Shown: positions 43,401-52,591, counted from the stretch's first letter. The stretch: DNA of 64,000 nucleotides from Thiotrichales bacterium (GCA_016745035.1 JADGDE010000006.1:1-64000), one strand, 5' to 3'. Translations and numbers: made by a program. Notes: generated by a model not told the origin, from the sequence alone.

Positions 43401-44341
43401 TGACCTTTGCCCTCGACTGCAATCAAATTGATATTGCCGCTGGGTGCATAGAGTAAACTTTGCCTCACATTGGCTTGATTGCGTTGTTGTAATGTCTCAG
43501 GCTGTCTTAAACCTAAGATGGTCAAACGATGTTGAGACTGTGAGAGTTCAATATTTCCACCAACTAAAGACAAGGTTTCGCCTGCTGGCACTTGCAGCAA
43601 AGGACGCGATGGCTGGGTTTTTTCTACGCCACCTGGAATGGGTGCGACGGCAATCGGTTGTACAGGGGTGAGGCTTGTTGCGGGGCTTGGTGTGATTGCT
43701 GCCGTCGAGGGTGACATAGTCATCGGCTGTGCAAGGGTGGAGCTTGTGCCTGTATTCAATGGCATATCCACTTGAATTAGCGTTGGCAAATTGTCTGCTG
43801 AAGCCAATTCACCATGCCTTTTAACTTCAATGCCACCGTGCGGTTTATCCATAAACCCAAAGCTTTGCGGCTCGCTGAGACTAAACGTGCTGCCTTGCGT
43901 CTCATCGACATAAAATTTCCCCGCAGAAAATGCTAAATAATCAGCCGTGCTGGCATAAAAAGAGCCTTTAACATCAAGCCGTGCCTGTTCACCAAAAAGG
44001 ATACCAGCGGGGTTGATAAGGTAAGTATTGGCAGCGGGGATGGTATTTTTAATCGTGCCATTAATGTTTGAGACACCGCCGCCTGTAACACGAGAAATCA
44101 CGTTTTCGATATGATTTGCACCAGAGAAAACCACCGTTTCGCCTTGATCGATATTAAAACGGTGAAAGGAGTGAAACAAGTTGCTGCCAGCGCTAACACC
44201 CAAATCTTGAGTCAGCGCATATTCAGCGTTTGGGTTTATTGCTAAAGGCAGATGGTTGGTGGATAAGCTGATTTCCGCCTGCGCAGACACGGCGACAAAG
44301 ACAAGCCACAAGGCAACAAAGAAAGCGATAAGTGATGGCAT
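40457..44341 (-). CDS. filamentous haemagglutinin-type exoprotein (TPS domain)
   Basis: 1294 residues with a signal peptide (MPSLIAFFVALWLVFVAVSAQA). The TPS secretion domain follows (~22-150): ALTQDLGVSAGSNLFHSFHRF, then VTGGGVSNINGTI, NTYLINPAGILFGE and DYLAFSAGKF. A Ser/Thr/Pro linker lies at ~195-250, and many beta-helix repeats of the 'GNAGQIEIQAGSL' kind follow. At ~850-1125 a different module series interrupts the helix (see findings). The C-terminus has the Cys-containing end SQLPSCEVGG...FGLH common to Beggiatoa/cyanobacterial haemagglutinin-like proteins. Secretion needs a TpsB barrel, which is not in the window. Confidence 0.85.
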   Translation of the reverse strand: MPSLIAFFVALWLVFVAVSAQAEISLSTNHLPLAINPNAEYALTQDLGVSAGSNLFHSFHRFNIDQGETVVFSGANHIENVISRVTGGGVSNINGTIKNTIPAANTYLINPAGILFGEQARLDVKGSFYASTADYLAFSAGKFYVDETQGSTFSLSEPQSFGFMDKPHGGIEVKRHGELASADNLPTLIQVDMPLNTGTSSTLAQPMTMSPSTAAITPSPATSLTPVQPIAVAPIPGGVEKTQPSRPLLQVPAGETLSLVGGNIELSQSQHRLTILGLRQPETLQQRNQANVRQSLLYAPSGNINLIAVEGKGHVPLNMAEGLGDVAGATVKLERSAYLASSGESGGNVLIRAADVNLNFSRIETMTMGSQAGGAIDIKAKHITTEGADLLGGTVATGKGSDIFLDATDRIEIAGSRLNNGSGVNNYRQKNLGDGGDIVIKAAHIEIRDQLGGEPTLSHYSTGKGQHGDTRLQASHSLLLDDVSFFIDSSETVSGAGDLLLDAPSIEMRNSSISVDVASADSNQLHIAAERLYIHDGEQGERYASVGVYGENGLLSIETNELVLEDGAALFVSNFKPDSAAGEIRIKAEEVQLRGVGADGESSLIRARGRLNSIDGGTIQIHADNLFLLDGAKIDASTRTSDANKPAGNAGQIELVLKEQLLIQGVNPQGENANGFASAIDASSQGNAGDAGQIEIQAGSLAIRDGGQILTGMTQSAYGGDIDIEASQGIEIQGSQSLPAASEPAPSQAEYLANARPQNYNQATSGIYSHSSNTAPNSGNSGEIRIRSPRLKLSDQAQISTASQGGGDAGQILLDVGELVLSDKARITSNSRLANRQNFASHAERDAQILQPGDMVHIEDIGNGQSAYQINRGDSLLGFMPIIEVESLETLEQLSRQYDMNGKLVRVTGTDNGAANFFVYVDYLQSWMPAEAQASVVLEQPHFNTSTFYFTADYENGTRIHVKDAGNGKSADFIQTRQDYSHYQSASYHRVNQYWVADMNEFQNLSAETELVSGLQVDVGGHTRMVYNGDTWLTLGRAIQVADIAEQQNLTLAHAGQIATLADSESIFTGEEWISLGNSYRVADLAQRDALSVQHGDLVKVANIGNGRHDAFLYANGEWIRQIRGGDAGGIELNVDVLKLSTDAEISTASISGGGGEISINTEGLSLLEDSQISTSVQEGVGNGGNLQIANPEALAILGGSKIIAQAVEGQGGNIHLETANLLQTADILISASSQLGIDGELSIQAQNISVQEALFEQQSQFLQSQLPSCEVGGSLNRFSIQTTPKRSLPFGLH

Positions 44342-44950
44342 ATCTGATTAAGCATGATGAGAAGTAGAACCCCATCTTAGCTTAATCTCATGGCGTAATA
44401 AACCATCATATTCAAGCAATTAAAACATCTAAATTATCATAAAAAAATTCTAATTCAATCTCCCTAAGAGTCTATGCGAAATATGAATAATCGGCTGCAA
44501 ATCCGCTATTTTGGTCTAATCTTGCGCTTTTATTCGTTAAATAACGCGTTATTCGCCTCACAAAACCGCAAAATTAGCCTCAAAATATCTGATTTTCGCG
44601 ACGACTCCCATACTCCGCATAGACTCTAACGGGTAATTTTTTTGTGCCCAAAACGAAGGTAAAGTGCAATATTTACTCAATTGCCCTGAAAAAATGATGA
44701 GGCTCTCCCAAAATGGGTTCTAACTAACTAATTTTTAATAAAAAAAATATACTATTGCAGCGTTAGCCACTTAGGCTGTGGATAGTTATAAATTGTGAAT
44801 GATAAATTATGAACAGGTTTTGTGCCAGCTCATAGCGCCAATCGAAGCCATAAAATTAAGGGAAAGGTTTAAATACTGGGGTTTCGTTTATGGGTGTATA
44901 GTGCTGCGCTGGCATACCCTACGCGATACAAATTTTACCCAATTTACGAG
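44342..44950. other. non-coding region upstream of the haemagglutinin gene
   Basis: About 600 AT-rich bases with no credible gene. It should contain the haemagglutinin promoter. A perfect 14-base palindrome AATAACGCGTTATT at 44540-44553 could be an operator or a short repeat. Short plus-strand frames around 44800-45017 are antisense to the pseudogene that follows. Confidence 0.45.
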
Positions 44951-45379
44951 TTACCACTTCATTAGCAACATACAGCTAGTAGCAAGTTCAGCAACTGCCA
45001 TAGTTTCATATTTTTGACCACTTGCTACCTTATTAACACAAGTAAGCAATTCAACTGCAAACGGCTTCAATGCATCAATACCACTTATTTTAACTTTTGC
45101 CTCTATTTAGGGTCTACTAATTGACCAATCTGCTGTTGTAGCTAATTTATTTTCATAAGTTGCTGTTCTCCATTCCCCAACAGATGTTTTGTGCAGATTA
45201 CCACCTTCATACCATTTTGAATTTAATTTCGAGGATTGCACTTTTGACGGTGTTTGCGGAGCAGCTTGATTATTTTGTATTTCATCTTTTAGTTCAGAAA
45301 AAATGCCGATGATAATCAGTGCTAAAATAATATAAAAAAGACCTTTCAATATATTATATTTCCAATTTCTAACTAACAA
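44951..45379 (-). pseudogene. small membrane protein gene with in-frame stop
   Basis: The first 90 codons (TTG start) give a membrane helix (ILKGLFYIILALIIIGIF) and then a YEGGNLHKTSVGEWRTATY motif with NKLATTADW. After TAA at 45107-45109 the same frame continues for 51 more residues (DALKPFAVELLTCVNKVA...VAELATSCMLLMKW) to a second stop. The downstream part has the same codon use and resembles the usual C-terminal half of this family of small uncharacterised proteins, so the first stop looks like a recent nonsense mutation. Alternatively the truncated 90-residue form is used. Confidence 0.6.
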
Positions 45380-45861
45380 TTAACCTATTTTGTATATCCT
45401 TAGCTATACATAAAACCATAAATATTTGTTGCCTATTGTTACGGATTTAGGTTTGAAATTCAAGCAGAAATCTGTGTATTGGGCTTTGTTGATTTTGGTT
45501 TTCAAAGCCTTTATACGCCCACAAAACCCCCCAATACCAAAGGTATCGGGGTCATTTGCGCTGATCGGTTATTCAATGCTGCTTAATCAAGCAATTTTAA
45601 GGATTCTATTTGCCAAAGCCGTGCTATTAACGATGCTTCCCCCATTAGCGGGAGTGCGCAGTGCAAAACCTATTACGCCACTAACCACACCACGACTAAA
45701 ACTCCGCCCCAGATCAACCACGCAGGGAATTTCTCCCAGTGCGTCATCAGATGCGGTTCCAGTCTAAGCTGGCTAACTGCCATGTTTCTGCTTGTAAAGC
45801 CAGCATCCGTGACAAAAATCCACGTACTACTTCGCCCCACAAAGCATCTATATGAATTATC

Positions 45862-46086
45862 AATGTTTTCCCGGATAAAAATATCCATAACCATGTACAA
45901 ATAAAAATATATGCCCTTGATAGGGATAGGCAGATAGGAAATGTCCCAAGAATAAACTTGATTGGGCGCTTGTGTCTTCAAAGCTTGTGCTTTTTTACGG
46001 CGGTTTGAACTACTACGCCAGCGGTGCTTCAACTGCTTATGTTCACGCATCAGCCGATATAAAGGTAAATTCTGAGGTAATATCAC
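45862..46086 (-). pseudogene. IS3-family transposase (OrfB) fragment
   Basis: From ~46086 down, the minus strand reads YRLMREHKQLKHRWRSSSNR...APNQVYSWDISYLPIPIKG followed by YFYLYMVMDIFIREN, the segment of IS3-type integrases that contains the first catalytic Asp (WDISYL). It breaks off after about 70 residues, and the second Asp and Glu are missing. No terminal repeats were identified. The frame beyond ~45860 to 45673 is unrelated. Confidence 0.7.
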
Positions 46087-46087
46087 G

Positions 46088-46283
46088 CCCTAAATCCAAC
46101 AGCAATAGTGCTGTTCAATTACAGAAGTTATTCAATACGGTTAAGAAAATAGGAAATGAGGGAAAAAGACAAGGAAGAACGCCAAGGCTTATAAAATTGC
46201 TAGATGCTCAAATGGAGCTGGAAAGACGTTTTAAGGGGTATAAAGCCGCTTATGAGGATGTGACAGACAAAGATACACCGTAA
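46088..46283 (+). pseudogene. possible 3' stump of an unidentified gene
   Basis: A plus-strand frame ending at 46283 reads SNSAVQLQKLFNTVKKIG... ERRFKGYKAAYEDVTDKDTP, a charged helical C-terminus. Its upstream continuation runs antisense through the IS3 remnant, so only the last ~65 residues can be original. It may be what is left of a gene cut by the IS element. Low certainty. Confidence 0.3.
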
Positions 46284-46339
46284 AAGGTGTTACATTTTTG
46301 TGACAATCTGAAGTTTTTCGGGAAAAAATCTAAGGAAAA

Positions 46340-46384
46340 TGGTGGGTTGTGAAGGATTCGAACCTTCGACCAGCGGATTAAAAG
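46340..46384 (-). other. attL: prophage attachment site: 3' part of tRNA-Lys(UUU)
   Basis: Read on the minus strand this 45-base block is the 3' half of a tRNA: CTTTTAATC (anticodon loop with TTT and 3' stem), variable loop, GAAGGTTCGAATCCTTC (T arm) and CCCACCA at the end. The 5' half of the tRNA is missing, so it is not a functional gene. With the prophage to its right, this is the displaced target end left by integration into a tRNA-Lys gene. The intact tRNA should lie at the far end of the prophage. Confidence 0.85.
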
Positions 46385-46548
46385 ACCTATACTCGATAGT
46401 TTTTTTTAATATATTCCAACAAGTTACTCAGCACCATTTCCAACGAAATTATAAAGATAGCGAAGTATAGAGTAAATTCTATTAGAAATCAAACTATTAG
46501 TTATATCATTAAATCGTAATTTTTTGACACAAAACTGACACAATGATT

Positions 46549-49500
46549 TTAGTCGTACATTCGGCGGCGTAGGTTCTCTTGTAGTGTTTGCTCTAGCTGT
46601 TCTCTAACTACCCTGCCAAGTTCCATTGGGTCATATTCATTATTAGCATTGTTGATTACGATGTCTCCAACTTGGATGGTGATATTGCCTTGTTGGTTTG
46701 TAGGCAAGCTATTTTTAACGCGTGCTTGTTCTTTGCTGTCACTAAATGTGGTGAAACGGGGCTGTTGTCCTTGAGTTTCTGCTGTTGGCAGCTCAAAATT
46801 TTTATTTAGCGTATCTTTGAGTTGTTGGCTTCCTTTCAATGCCCCTTCTGCGAGTGTGAGCGGTATAGCCATACCACTTTTTGTCAGTGTTGAGAAAGGG
46901 CCTTCGGGAGCATCTGAATGCGGGAGCAAGTTGGCAACTGATTTAAACCCATTGGAGAGCATAGATTTAAAAGCGGACATTTTTGCTGTGGTACCTCCGG
47001 CCATTGCTGCAATGATTGCCCCACCAATGTTTTTGAATTTCTCTATCAAGGTGGCAAAACCACTTTCTATACCACTGATAAGTTTTCCTATGAAACTGAC
47101 TCCTGCTTGGAACCAGTCAGAGGTTAAGATCCATGTCAGTATTTCATTAAAGATGTTTTGCACCATTATTTTCAGTTCTGAAAGGATATAAAAGGTATCG
47201 TTTTTTAACGAACTGAAGCCATTTTTTATGCTGTTGATGCTCTCTTGCCAGATGTAACTTATGTCGGTGCCATATTGCCCTGCTGTGTTTTTGATGCTGT
47301 TCATGGTTTCATGGTAAACATATTTGAAGTCGTCCCATTTTTGTGTGATCTGGTAAATTGCCAAGCCAATTCCGACAATAGCGACGATGATAGCGCCAAT
47401 GGGATTGGCAGCGATGAAGGCGCTAGGCCCTGCTAAGAACCCTAATAATGCGGTTTTTACCGCACTAAGCCCGCTAATGATATAGGGTAAGGCAGCTTTG
47501 ATTCCGCTAAGAGCCATTGTGCCTATGCCTTTAAATACAGTGCTTAGCCCAGAAAATGCCGCTTGTGCGCCCATCATTAAATAGGCAAAGGCACTGCCCA
47601 TGAGGAGTTTTAGCCGTATCCATTGACGTTGGAAAAAGCCCATTTTACCTGATGTCGCACCAATACAAGCCCCCGTTGCTGCGCAAACATCTAGGCTAGA
47701 ACTCATCATATTTCCGAGCCAACCTAAGCCCGGTATTTTTTTCATAATCAAACCGAGGCGTTGTAGTTTACTGGCGCAAGCGTAGGCAGGGTTGCAAGTT
47801 GCCCCCTTAATGGCACTGCGGACTTTCATTGCCATCCATACGCCACCACCGACAAAAGCAAGGGCTGCGGTTTTCCATGCATTTTTGGCAGTGTCTCCTA
47901 AGCTTTGCCACCACATGGTGAATTCCACTGCTTTTTTGATGCTGGTGTCAAAACCCCAGATAATGAAGTCAATGCTCATAGCAACAGCATTTTTGACTTG
48001 TTGCCAGTATTGAATCAAAACCCCTGTGGTAATACCCAGCATGGCAGCACTGCGAATCACATTGCCAAAAGCGGCTTTCATATTATTGATGATAAGCAGG
48101 ATGGAGCTAAAACGGCGTAGTTTTGATTCATCCATTGTGAATAGGTTTTTGATACCAAGTAGGTTGGCAATAATAAAAGCAATGGGTGCGCCCCAGTCTT
48201 TGAGGAATTGGATACTGATTTTTATTTTGTCTTTGATTTGGTCAAAAATCGCGATAACCTCAGCTGGCATGATGGCGTTATCACGTAAGTATTGCAGTTG
48301 TGCGATAGCATTGCCGATAAATTTCCCTAAGTATTTAAAGGGTAGGGTTAGGAAGGTGATATATGTTTTCATGCCTTTGACGGCAAGTGATACGATGCCT
48401 TTAAAATGTTCAAACCCTGGGATATTTTCGGATAAAAAATTATCCCACCACTGTGCGTAGCGCTCTAGGTTTTCTCGATTTTTGTATAGCAATGAGCCTA
48501 TAGTGATCAGAGCTGAAACAAGGCTACCACCTTTCCATACCCCTAATATTTTCATGATGGCCACCAACTTTTCGACACTCAGCACCGCCATTTTGAAATA
48601 TTCAGCAATATAGGTTTTGCCACCGATACTGCGATTTAAAATGGCGTTGTACCAATAGTTGCCAATAAAGCTAATTCGCCCCATGGCTTCAGTGGTAAAT
48701 TGTCCCCAGATTTTTTTTGCATCTAAGGGGCGACTCAGTGTTGCCCAGAGGCTTTTACCCAACGATGTGATTTGTCCGAACAAGCTTTGTAAGGTTTTTT
48801 CCATCGCTCGTGAGAGCATAAACCACGATGTAACTAAGAATTTAAACGCTTGTTGCAGGTTATCTATGTAGTTTTGAACAAAGTCTTTGCCAAAATTGAA
48901 CACGCCCTTGCTGATACCGCCGATGCTGGGTTTGGGTAATTTGGAAGCTAAAAAGGCTTTGGGGCCAAGTTGAATCAACTCTAAAAAATTTTGTTTAAGC
49001 GAAGCTATGCCCGCTTTGATTGATGGAATAATGCCGTAAAGTTTGGCAAATGATGCGAATAAAGGCAGTGGGTTTTGTGTCAATAAGGCTGAGGCGATAC
49101 CTTGGGTAAATACGAACATAAAATCCCGCACTGCCGGTGCGTAACCCAGTAGCGTATCAAAAAAGCTCACGATTCCCATCATGCCCATACTGAACCAAGG
49201 GCGCTCAACAATGGAGTCTCTTATCATTTTCAAAGAGGAAATGACGTTGGATACCAAGCCAATAATGGTATTAACCGTGAAGGTTGAGGCGCTGATAATG
49301 GAATTTAGATAAGCTTTCATCTTGTCGGTGATCATCAAGTCCAGCGTATCAGTCCCCACTTGTTTTAGAAATTGGTAAATACGGGTGAGTTTACTCACGA
49401 TTGCATTGTAGGTATCAACAAAAATCAGTTCTTTGGTATCACTGAGTATGCTGCTCATCAGGCTGGTGAAAGCGTTGTAATTATCAACAAATATCAATTC

Positions 49501-51501
49501 TTTGGTGTCTTTGGCAATTTGGCGCATATAGTCAGTTAGCGCATTGTAGTTGTCGATAAAAATGATGTTTTTGGTATCGGACAATAAGCCATAAAAGCTG
49601 GTTTTTATTTTGCCAGCCAAGGCTTTGACAGCATTGATTAATTCCCCTGCCGATTTTTTTATGCCGTCGATAATGGTATTGATAAAACCAGGTCCGACTT
49701 TGTCTAAGTCTGAGAGCGGGCCTTCTTTGGCTGGGGAAAAGGGGAGTAGATTACGAACTTTTTGCAGCCAGCCTTTGACGGTTTCATAGAGCTGTATCCC
49801 TTTACTTTTGATGCCATCAATGACCGTTTGGATAAAAGCAGAACCAGAAATATAGCCTGAAATGGTATTTTTTAGGTTTTTGAATTTATCAATAAGTATA
49901 TTGATACCGAACCCAATATTTTGTCCAATGTCTTGCCCAAATTGGCTAATGGACTCAAGGTTATAATTCACTACCGCCATAGGTTGTAGCAAAGATTTTA
50001 TGCCTGACACCAGTGGGGAAAATAAGGCAACAATAGGACTAAATGCACCTTTTAAGCCTTGAGCCAAACCAGAGAAAAAAGCTGCCAAGGGTTGCCAATA
50101 ACGATAAATTTGTACGGCGGCAAAGGTAAGTCCTGCGACCCACAGCCCGATGGGGGACGCGACAAGGGCAACCGTACCAAGACGAAAAGCGGCGAAAATG
50201 GTGTTTAGTGTCCAAATCAGCTTACCAGCAGCTCCAACGGCTATGAGTATGCCGCCGGTGATGGCAATAATTTCTATAGCATTGCGGACAAATTCTTTAT
50301 TTTCTGAGAGGAATGTGCCGAAGCGTTGGGTCATCGGTGTGATGACTTCACTCATAAGTTTGGTCAAAGTGGGAATGAGCGTTGTACCAACCGTGATTTG
50401 TAAATCTTCAAAAGCACTTTTCCATTCGGTGACTTTGCCTTGTAGATTATTCCCCATGATTTTGGCAACTGATAAAGCTCGACCTTCTACATTTTTAAAG
50501 CTCTCAAAATATTCTTTTAAGCCTTTGCCTCCCGCTTGATTGATAAGTTCCGCCATCGAGGCACTGGCTTCTAACCCGGCAATATCAGCAAACATGCCGA
50601 CCTTATCCGCATTGCCTAAGCCTTTGCTTTCCATCGCGTTGGCAATATCGGTAAAAATACGGGATAAGGGGCGTAAATTACCTTGGGCATCTTTGGTTTG
50701 TACGTTGAGTTTTTCTAGCGCCTTGGCTGCCGCTTTCGGTGGCGCAGCAAGACGTGAAATCATGGCTCGCAATGCTGTCCCTGAATTACTGGCTTTAATC
50801 CCCACGTTTGCCAGTAAACCGGACATCATGGCTGTTTCTTCCAGCGACATAGCCACCGTGTTTGCTATCGGTGCGGTATATTTCATCGTATCCGCTAACA
50901 TGGATAAATCCGTATTAGCACTGGTAAACGTGTGGGTTAATACATCAGCAAGGCGACTTGTGTGTTTTGATGCGTTGGCACCAAAAAAGGCACTGCCAAT
51001 ATCAGAAATAATATCAGCCGTTTTTCCTAGCTCTAAGCCAGAGGCTTTCGCAGTTGCAAGCATACCGGGCAATGCGTCAATAATCGCGGGGGTTTTAAAG
51101 CCCGCCATACCTAAATATTCTTGCGCCTTGGCAACCTGTGAGGCTGAAAAACTGGTGGTTTTGCCAAAATGGCGAGCGGCTTCAGTTAATTGACGTATTT
51201 CGCTATCACTTGCCCGGGTGATAGCTTTAACTTTCGACATCTGCGCTTCAAACGCCATCGCCACCTGCAATGGATTTTTCAGCGCATCGACCATTTTTAG
51301 GCCGTAACTTTGGATATTATCTGATGCGGATGTTAGGTCAGTGGTTCTGTTGATAACATCGTTAAAACGGGCTTTGCTTTTTTCTAAGGCAGAGAGGCTG
51401 CCAAGGTTGGTTTTAGCATTGGCAACGATTTTTTTAATGGGTTTGGTGACGTTATCTATTGCCCGAAGAGCGATAGAAATAGTTTTCGTTGCTTTGAGCA
51501 T
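46549..51501 (-). CDS. phage tail tape measure protein (gpT-like)
   Basis: 1650 residues, about twice P2 gpT. The N-terminal ~400 residues are the TP901-type core (FEAQMSKVKAITRASDSEIR, LTEAARHFGKTTSFSASQVA, LGMAGFKTPAIIDALPGML). Multiple hydrophobic helices and repeated 'LIFVDNYNA' units (~645-740) follow, then a Ser/Pro 'LPHSDAPEGPFSTL' segment near the end. Tape length sets tail length, so the tail should be long if the scaling holds. It is the last gene before the attachment site. Confidence 0.92.
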   Translation of the reverse strand: MLKATKTISIALRAIDNVTKPIKKIVANAKTNLGSLSALEKSKARFNDVINRTTDLTSASDNIQSYGLKMVDALKNPLQVAMAFEAQMSKVKAITRASDSEIRQLTEAARHFGKTTSFSASQVAKAQEYLGMAGFKTPAIIDALPGMLATAKASGLELGKTADIISDIGSAFFGANASKHTSRLADVLTHTFTSANTDLSMLADTMKYTAPIANTVAMSLEETAMMSGLLANVGIKASNSGTALRAMISRLAAPPKAAAKALEKLNVQTKDAQGNLRPLSRIFTDIANAMESKGLGNADKVGMFADIAGLEASASMAELINQAGGKGLKEYFESFKNVEGRALSVAKIMGNNLQGKVTEWKSAFEDLQITVGTTLIPTLTKLMSEVITPMTQRFGTFLSENKEFVRNAIEIIAITGGILIAVGAAGKLIWTLNTIFAAFRLGTVALVASPIGLWVAGLTFAAVQIYRYWQPLAAFFSGLAQGLKGAFSPIVALFSPLVSGIKSLLQPMAVVNYNLESISQFGQDIGQNIGFGINILIDKFKNLKNTISGYISGSAFIQTVIDGIKSKGIQLYETVKGWLQKVRNLLPFSPAKEGPLSDLDKVGPGFINTIIDGIKKSAGELINAVKALAGKIKTSFYGLLSDTKNIIFIDNYNALTDYMRQIAKDTKELIFVDNYNAFTSLMSSILSDTKELIFVDTYNAIVSKLTRIYQFLKQVGTDTLDLMITDKMKAYLNSIISASTFTVNTIIGLVSNVISSLKMIRDSIVERPWFSMGMMGIVSFFDTLLGYAPAVRDFMFVFTQGIASALLTQNPLPLFASFAKLYGIIPSIKAGIASLKQNFLELIQLGPKAFLASKLPKPSIGGISKGVFNFGKDFVQNYIDNLQQAFKFLVTSWFMLSRAMEKTLQSLFGQITSLGKSLWATLSRPLDAKKIWGQFTTEAMGRISFIGNYWYNAILNRSIGGKTYIAEYFKMAVLSVEKLVAIMKILGVWKGGSLVSALITIGSLLYKNRENLERYAQWWDNFLSENIPGFEHFKGIVSLAVKGMKTYITFLTLPFKYLGKFIGNAIAQLQYLRDNAIMPAEVIAIFDQIKDKIKISIQFLKDWGAPIAFIIANLLGIKNLFTMDESKLRRFSSILLIINNMKAAFGNVIRSAAMLGITTGVLIQYWQQVKNAVAMSIDFIIWGFDTSIKKAVEFTMWWQSLGDTAKNAWKTAALAFVGGGVWMAMKVRSAIKGATCNPAYACASKLQRLGLIMKKIPGLGWLGNMMSSSLDVCAATGACIGATSGKMGFFQRQWIRLKLLMGSAFAYLMMGAQAAFSGLSTVFKGIGTMALSGIKAALPYIISGLSAVKTALLGFLAGPSAFIAANPIGAIIVAIVGIGLAIYQITQKWDDFKYVYHETMNSIKNTAGQYGTDISYIWQESINSIKNGFSSLKNDTFYILSELKIMVQNIFNEILTWILTSDWFQAGVSFIGKLISGIESGFATLIEKFKNIGGAIIAAMAGGTTAKMSAFKSMLSNGFKSVANLLPHSDAPEGPFSTLTKSGMAIPLTLAEGALKGSQQLKDTLNKNFELPTAETQGQQPRFTTFSDSKEQARVKNSLPTNQQGNITIQVGDIVINNANNEYDPMELGRVVREQLEQTLQENLRRRMYD

Positions 51502-51579
51502 GGGTTAAAAAAGCGTAGCCGGTAAAAAGTTAAGCCATTCCTTGGCCCCGACTACGCAACTCCCTGTATGGTAAGTTTG

Positions 51580-51752
51580 TTATTTAATGGTATTGGCTTG
51601 TTTGTGACGCTCCATTGCCAACTCGTTAAATTTCAATATATCTGCTTGAGTTAGGTCTAATATGTCCGTATAAGACCAATGAAAAACAAAAGCGATATTG
51701 GCAATCAGCTCATCTAGGCTGCCAGCGTCTACAAGTTCTCGTCCTCCCCCCC
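51580..51752 (-). CDS. gpE' frameshift extension of the tail assembly chaperone
   Basis: In the -1 frame relative to gpE, from a run of seven G (51746-51752), the minus strand encodes GGRELVDAGSLDELIANIA, then FVFHWSYTDILDLTQADILK, FNELAMERHK and a stop at 51580. The ANIAFVFHW block is diagnostic of the P2 GpE' family, and there is no start codon of its own. The gpE zero frame stops at 51729 inside this overlap, as in P2 E/E+E'. Confidence 0.8.
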
Positions 51753-52034
51753 TAATAGTTCTCCCACAAAATTGGTGATTTCATTGGCGCTCGCCGCTGG
51801 TAGTTCATCTAACAGGTGAGGAGTCAAACCGTTTTGGTTGAGTTGACAGGTGACTTGCCAGATTTTATCGCCATCGCCTTTTTTGCTGTTGGCGAGGAAT
51901 TTAATGTGTTTGCCTAGGGCTGGTTTGAATTTCAGCACCTTGACTTCTTTACCATCAATTTTGATGGGGGTTTCTAAGATAAGCTCTTCTAAAACCGTGG
52001 TATCGGTATTGTTGTCTGCTTGTGCGGTACTCAT
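51729..52034 (-). CDS. phage tail assembly chaperone gpE
   Basis: 101 residues, with ILETPIKIDGKEVKVLKFKPALGK characteristic of the P2 gpE family (Phage_TAC). It lies between the tail tube and tape measure genes, the conserved place. The C-terminal codons span a G7 slippery run that gives access to gpE'. The chaperone coats the tape measure during tail assembly. Confidence 0.88.
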   Translation of the reverse strand: MSTAQADNNTDTTVLEELILETPIKIDGKEVKVLKFKPALGKHIKFLANSKKGDGDKIWQVTCQLNQNGLTPHLLDELPAASANEITNFVGELLGGEDENL

Positions 52035-52064
52035 TGATATTTCCTGTAGTTGGGTGCTGGTTGC

Positions 52065-52580
52065 TTATAAACCGATAGCACCACGTTGAGATTCAAGTTG
52101 ATCCGTGCCATTGATCACACGCTTCATGGTCATAAAGTCGATGTCATAAATCACATCACCATCAATAGTGAGTTTGTAAGCTTTAAGTTTTGCCGTGAGT
52201 TTGAGCTGAGTTTTATCTCCAGATTTCCAAGAACCTAAGTCTGCCTCAGAAATACCACCACGACCATTAACCACTATGGCTTTGGTATCCCCGGGAGAAG
52301 CATCATTATTCATTGCCCCGCGCAGGGTGAATTGGGTTTCTTTAGCGTTGAGAATACCGGTGGCTTTAAGCAAGTCTGCATTATTTTCCGCTATGGTCAT
52401 TTCAAGACTGAATTCTTCCATACCCATGTCCAGAGGAATCGGACCATCCATGCCACCTGCACGGTGTTCCTCATTTTTAATGGAAATTTTAGGCGGCGTG
52501 GCTTCTTCAACTAGCCCGGCGTAATTATTGCCATCGACAAACAAGTTAAAATTTTTCAGCGTATAAGGAATTTTAATCAT
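52065..52580 (-). CDS. phage major tail tube protein (FII)
   Basis: 171 residues, IPYTLKNFNLFVDGNNYAGL at the start, PKISIKNEEHRAGGMDGPI, and GDVIYDIDFMTMKRVINGTD near the end, all typical of P2 FII. It polymerises into the inner tube of the contractile tail. It directly follows the sheath gene. Confidence 0.93.
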   Translation of the reverse strand: MIKIPYTLKNFNLFVDGNNYAGLVEEATPPKISIKNEEHRAGGMDGPIPLDMGMEEFSLEMTIAENNADLLKATGILNAKETQFTLRGAMNNDASPGDTKAIVVNGRGGISEADLGSWKSGDKTQLKLTAKLKAYKLTIDGDVIYDIDFMTMKRVINGTDQLESQRGAIGL

Positions 52581-52591
52581 GCGATGTCTCC

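Noticed and set aside
40457..44341. Complete two-partner secretion locus
   Set aside because: No TpsB outer-membrane barrel gene is next to the exoprotein or elsewhere in the window.
44799..45017. 72-codon plus-strand ORF
   Set aside because: Antisense to the C-terminal half of the pseudogene, whose reading is more protein-like.
45426..45767. 113-codon plus-strand ORF
   Set aside because: No ribosome site, low-complexity translation, overlaps an IS remnant area; no family seen.
46340..46384. Functional tRNA-Lys gene
   Set aside because: Only the anticodon-loop-to-CCA part is present; the sequence to the right does not form the D arm or acceptor 5' strand.
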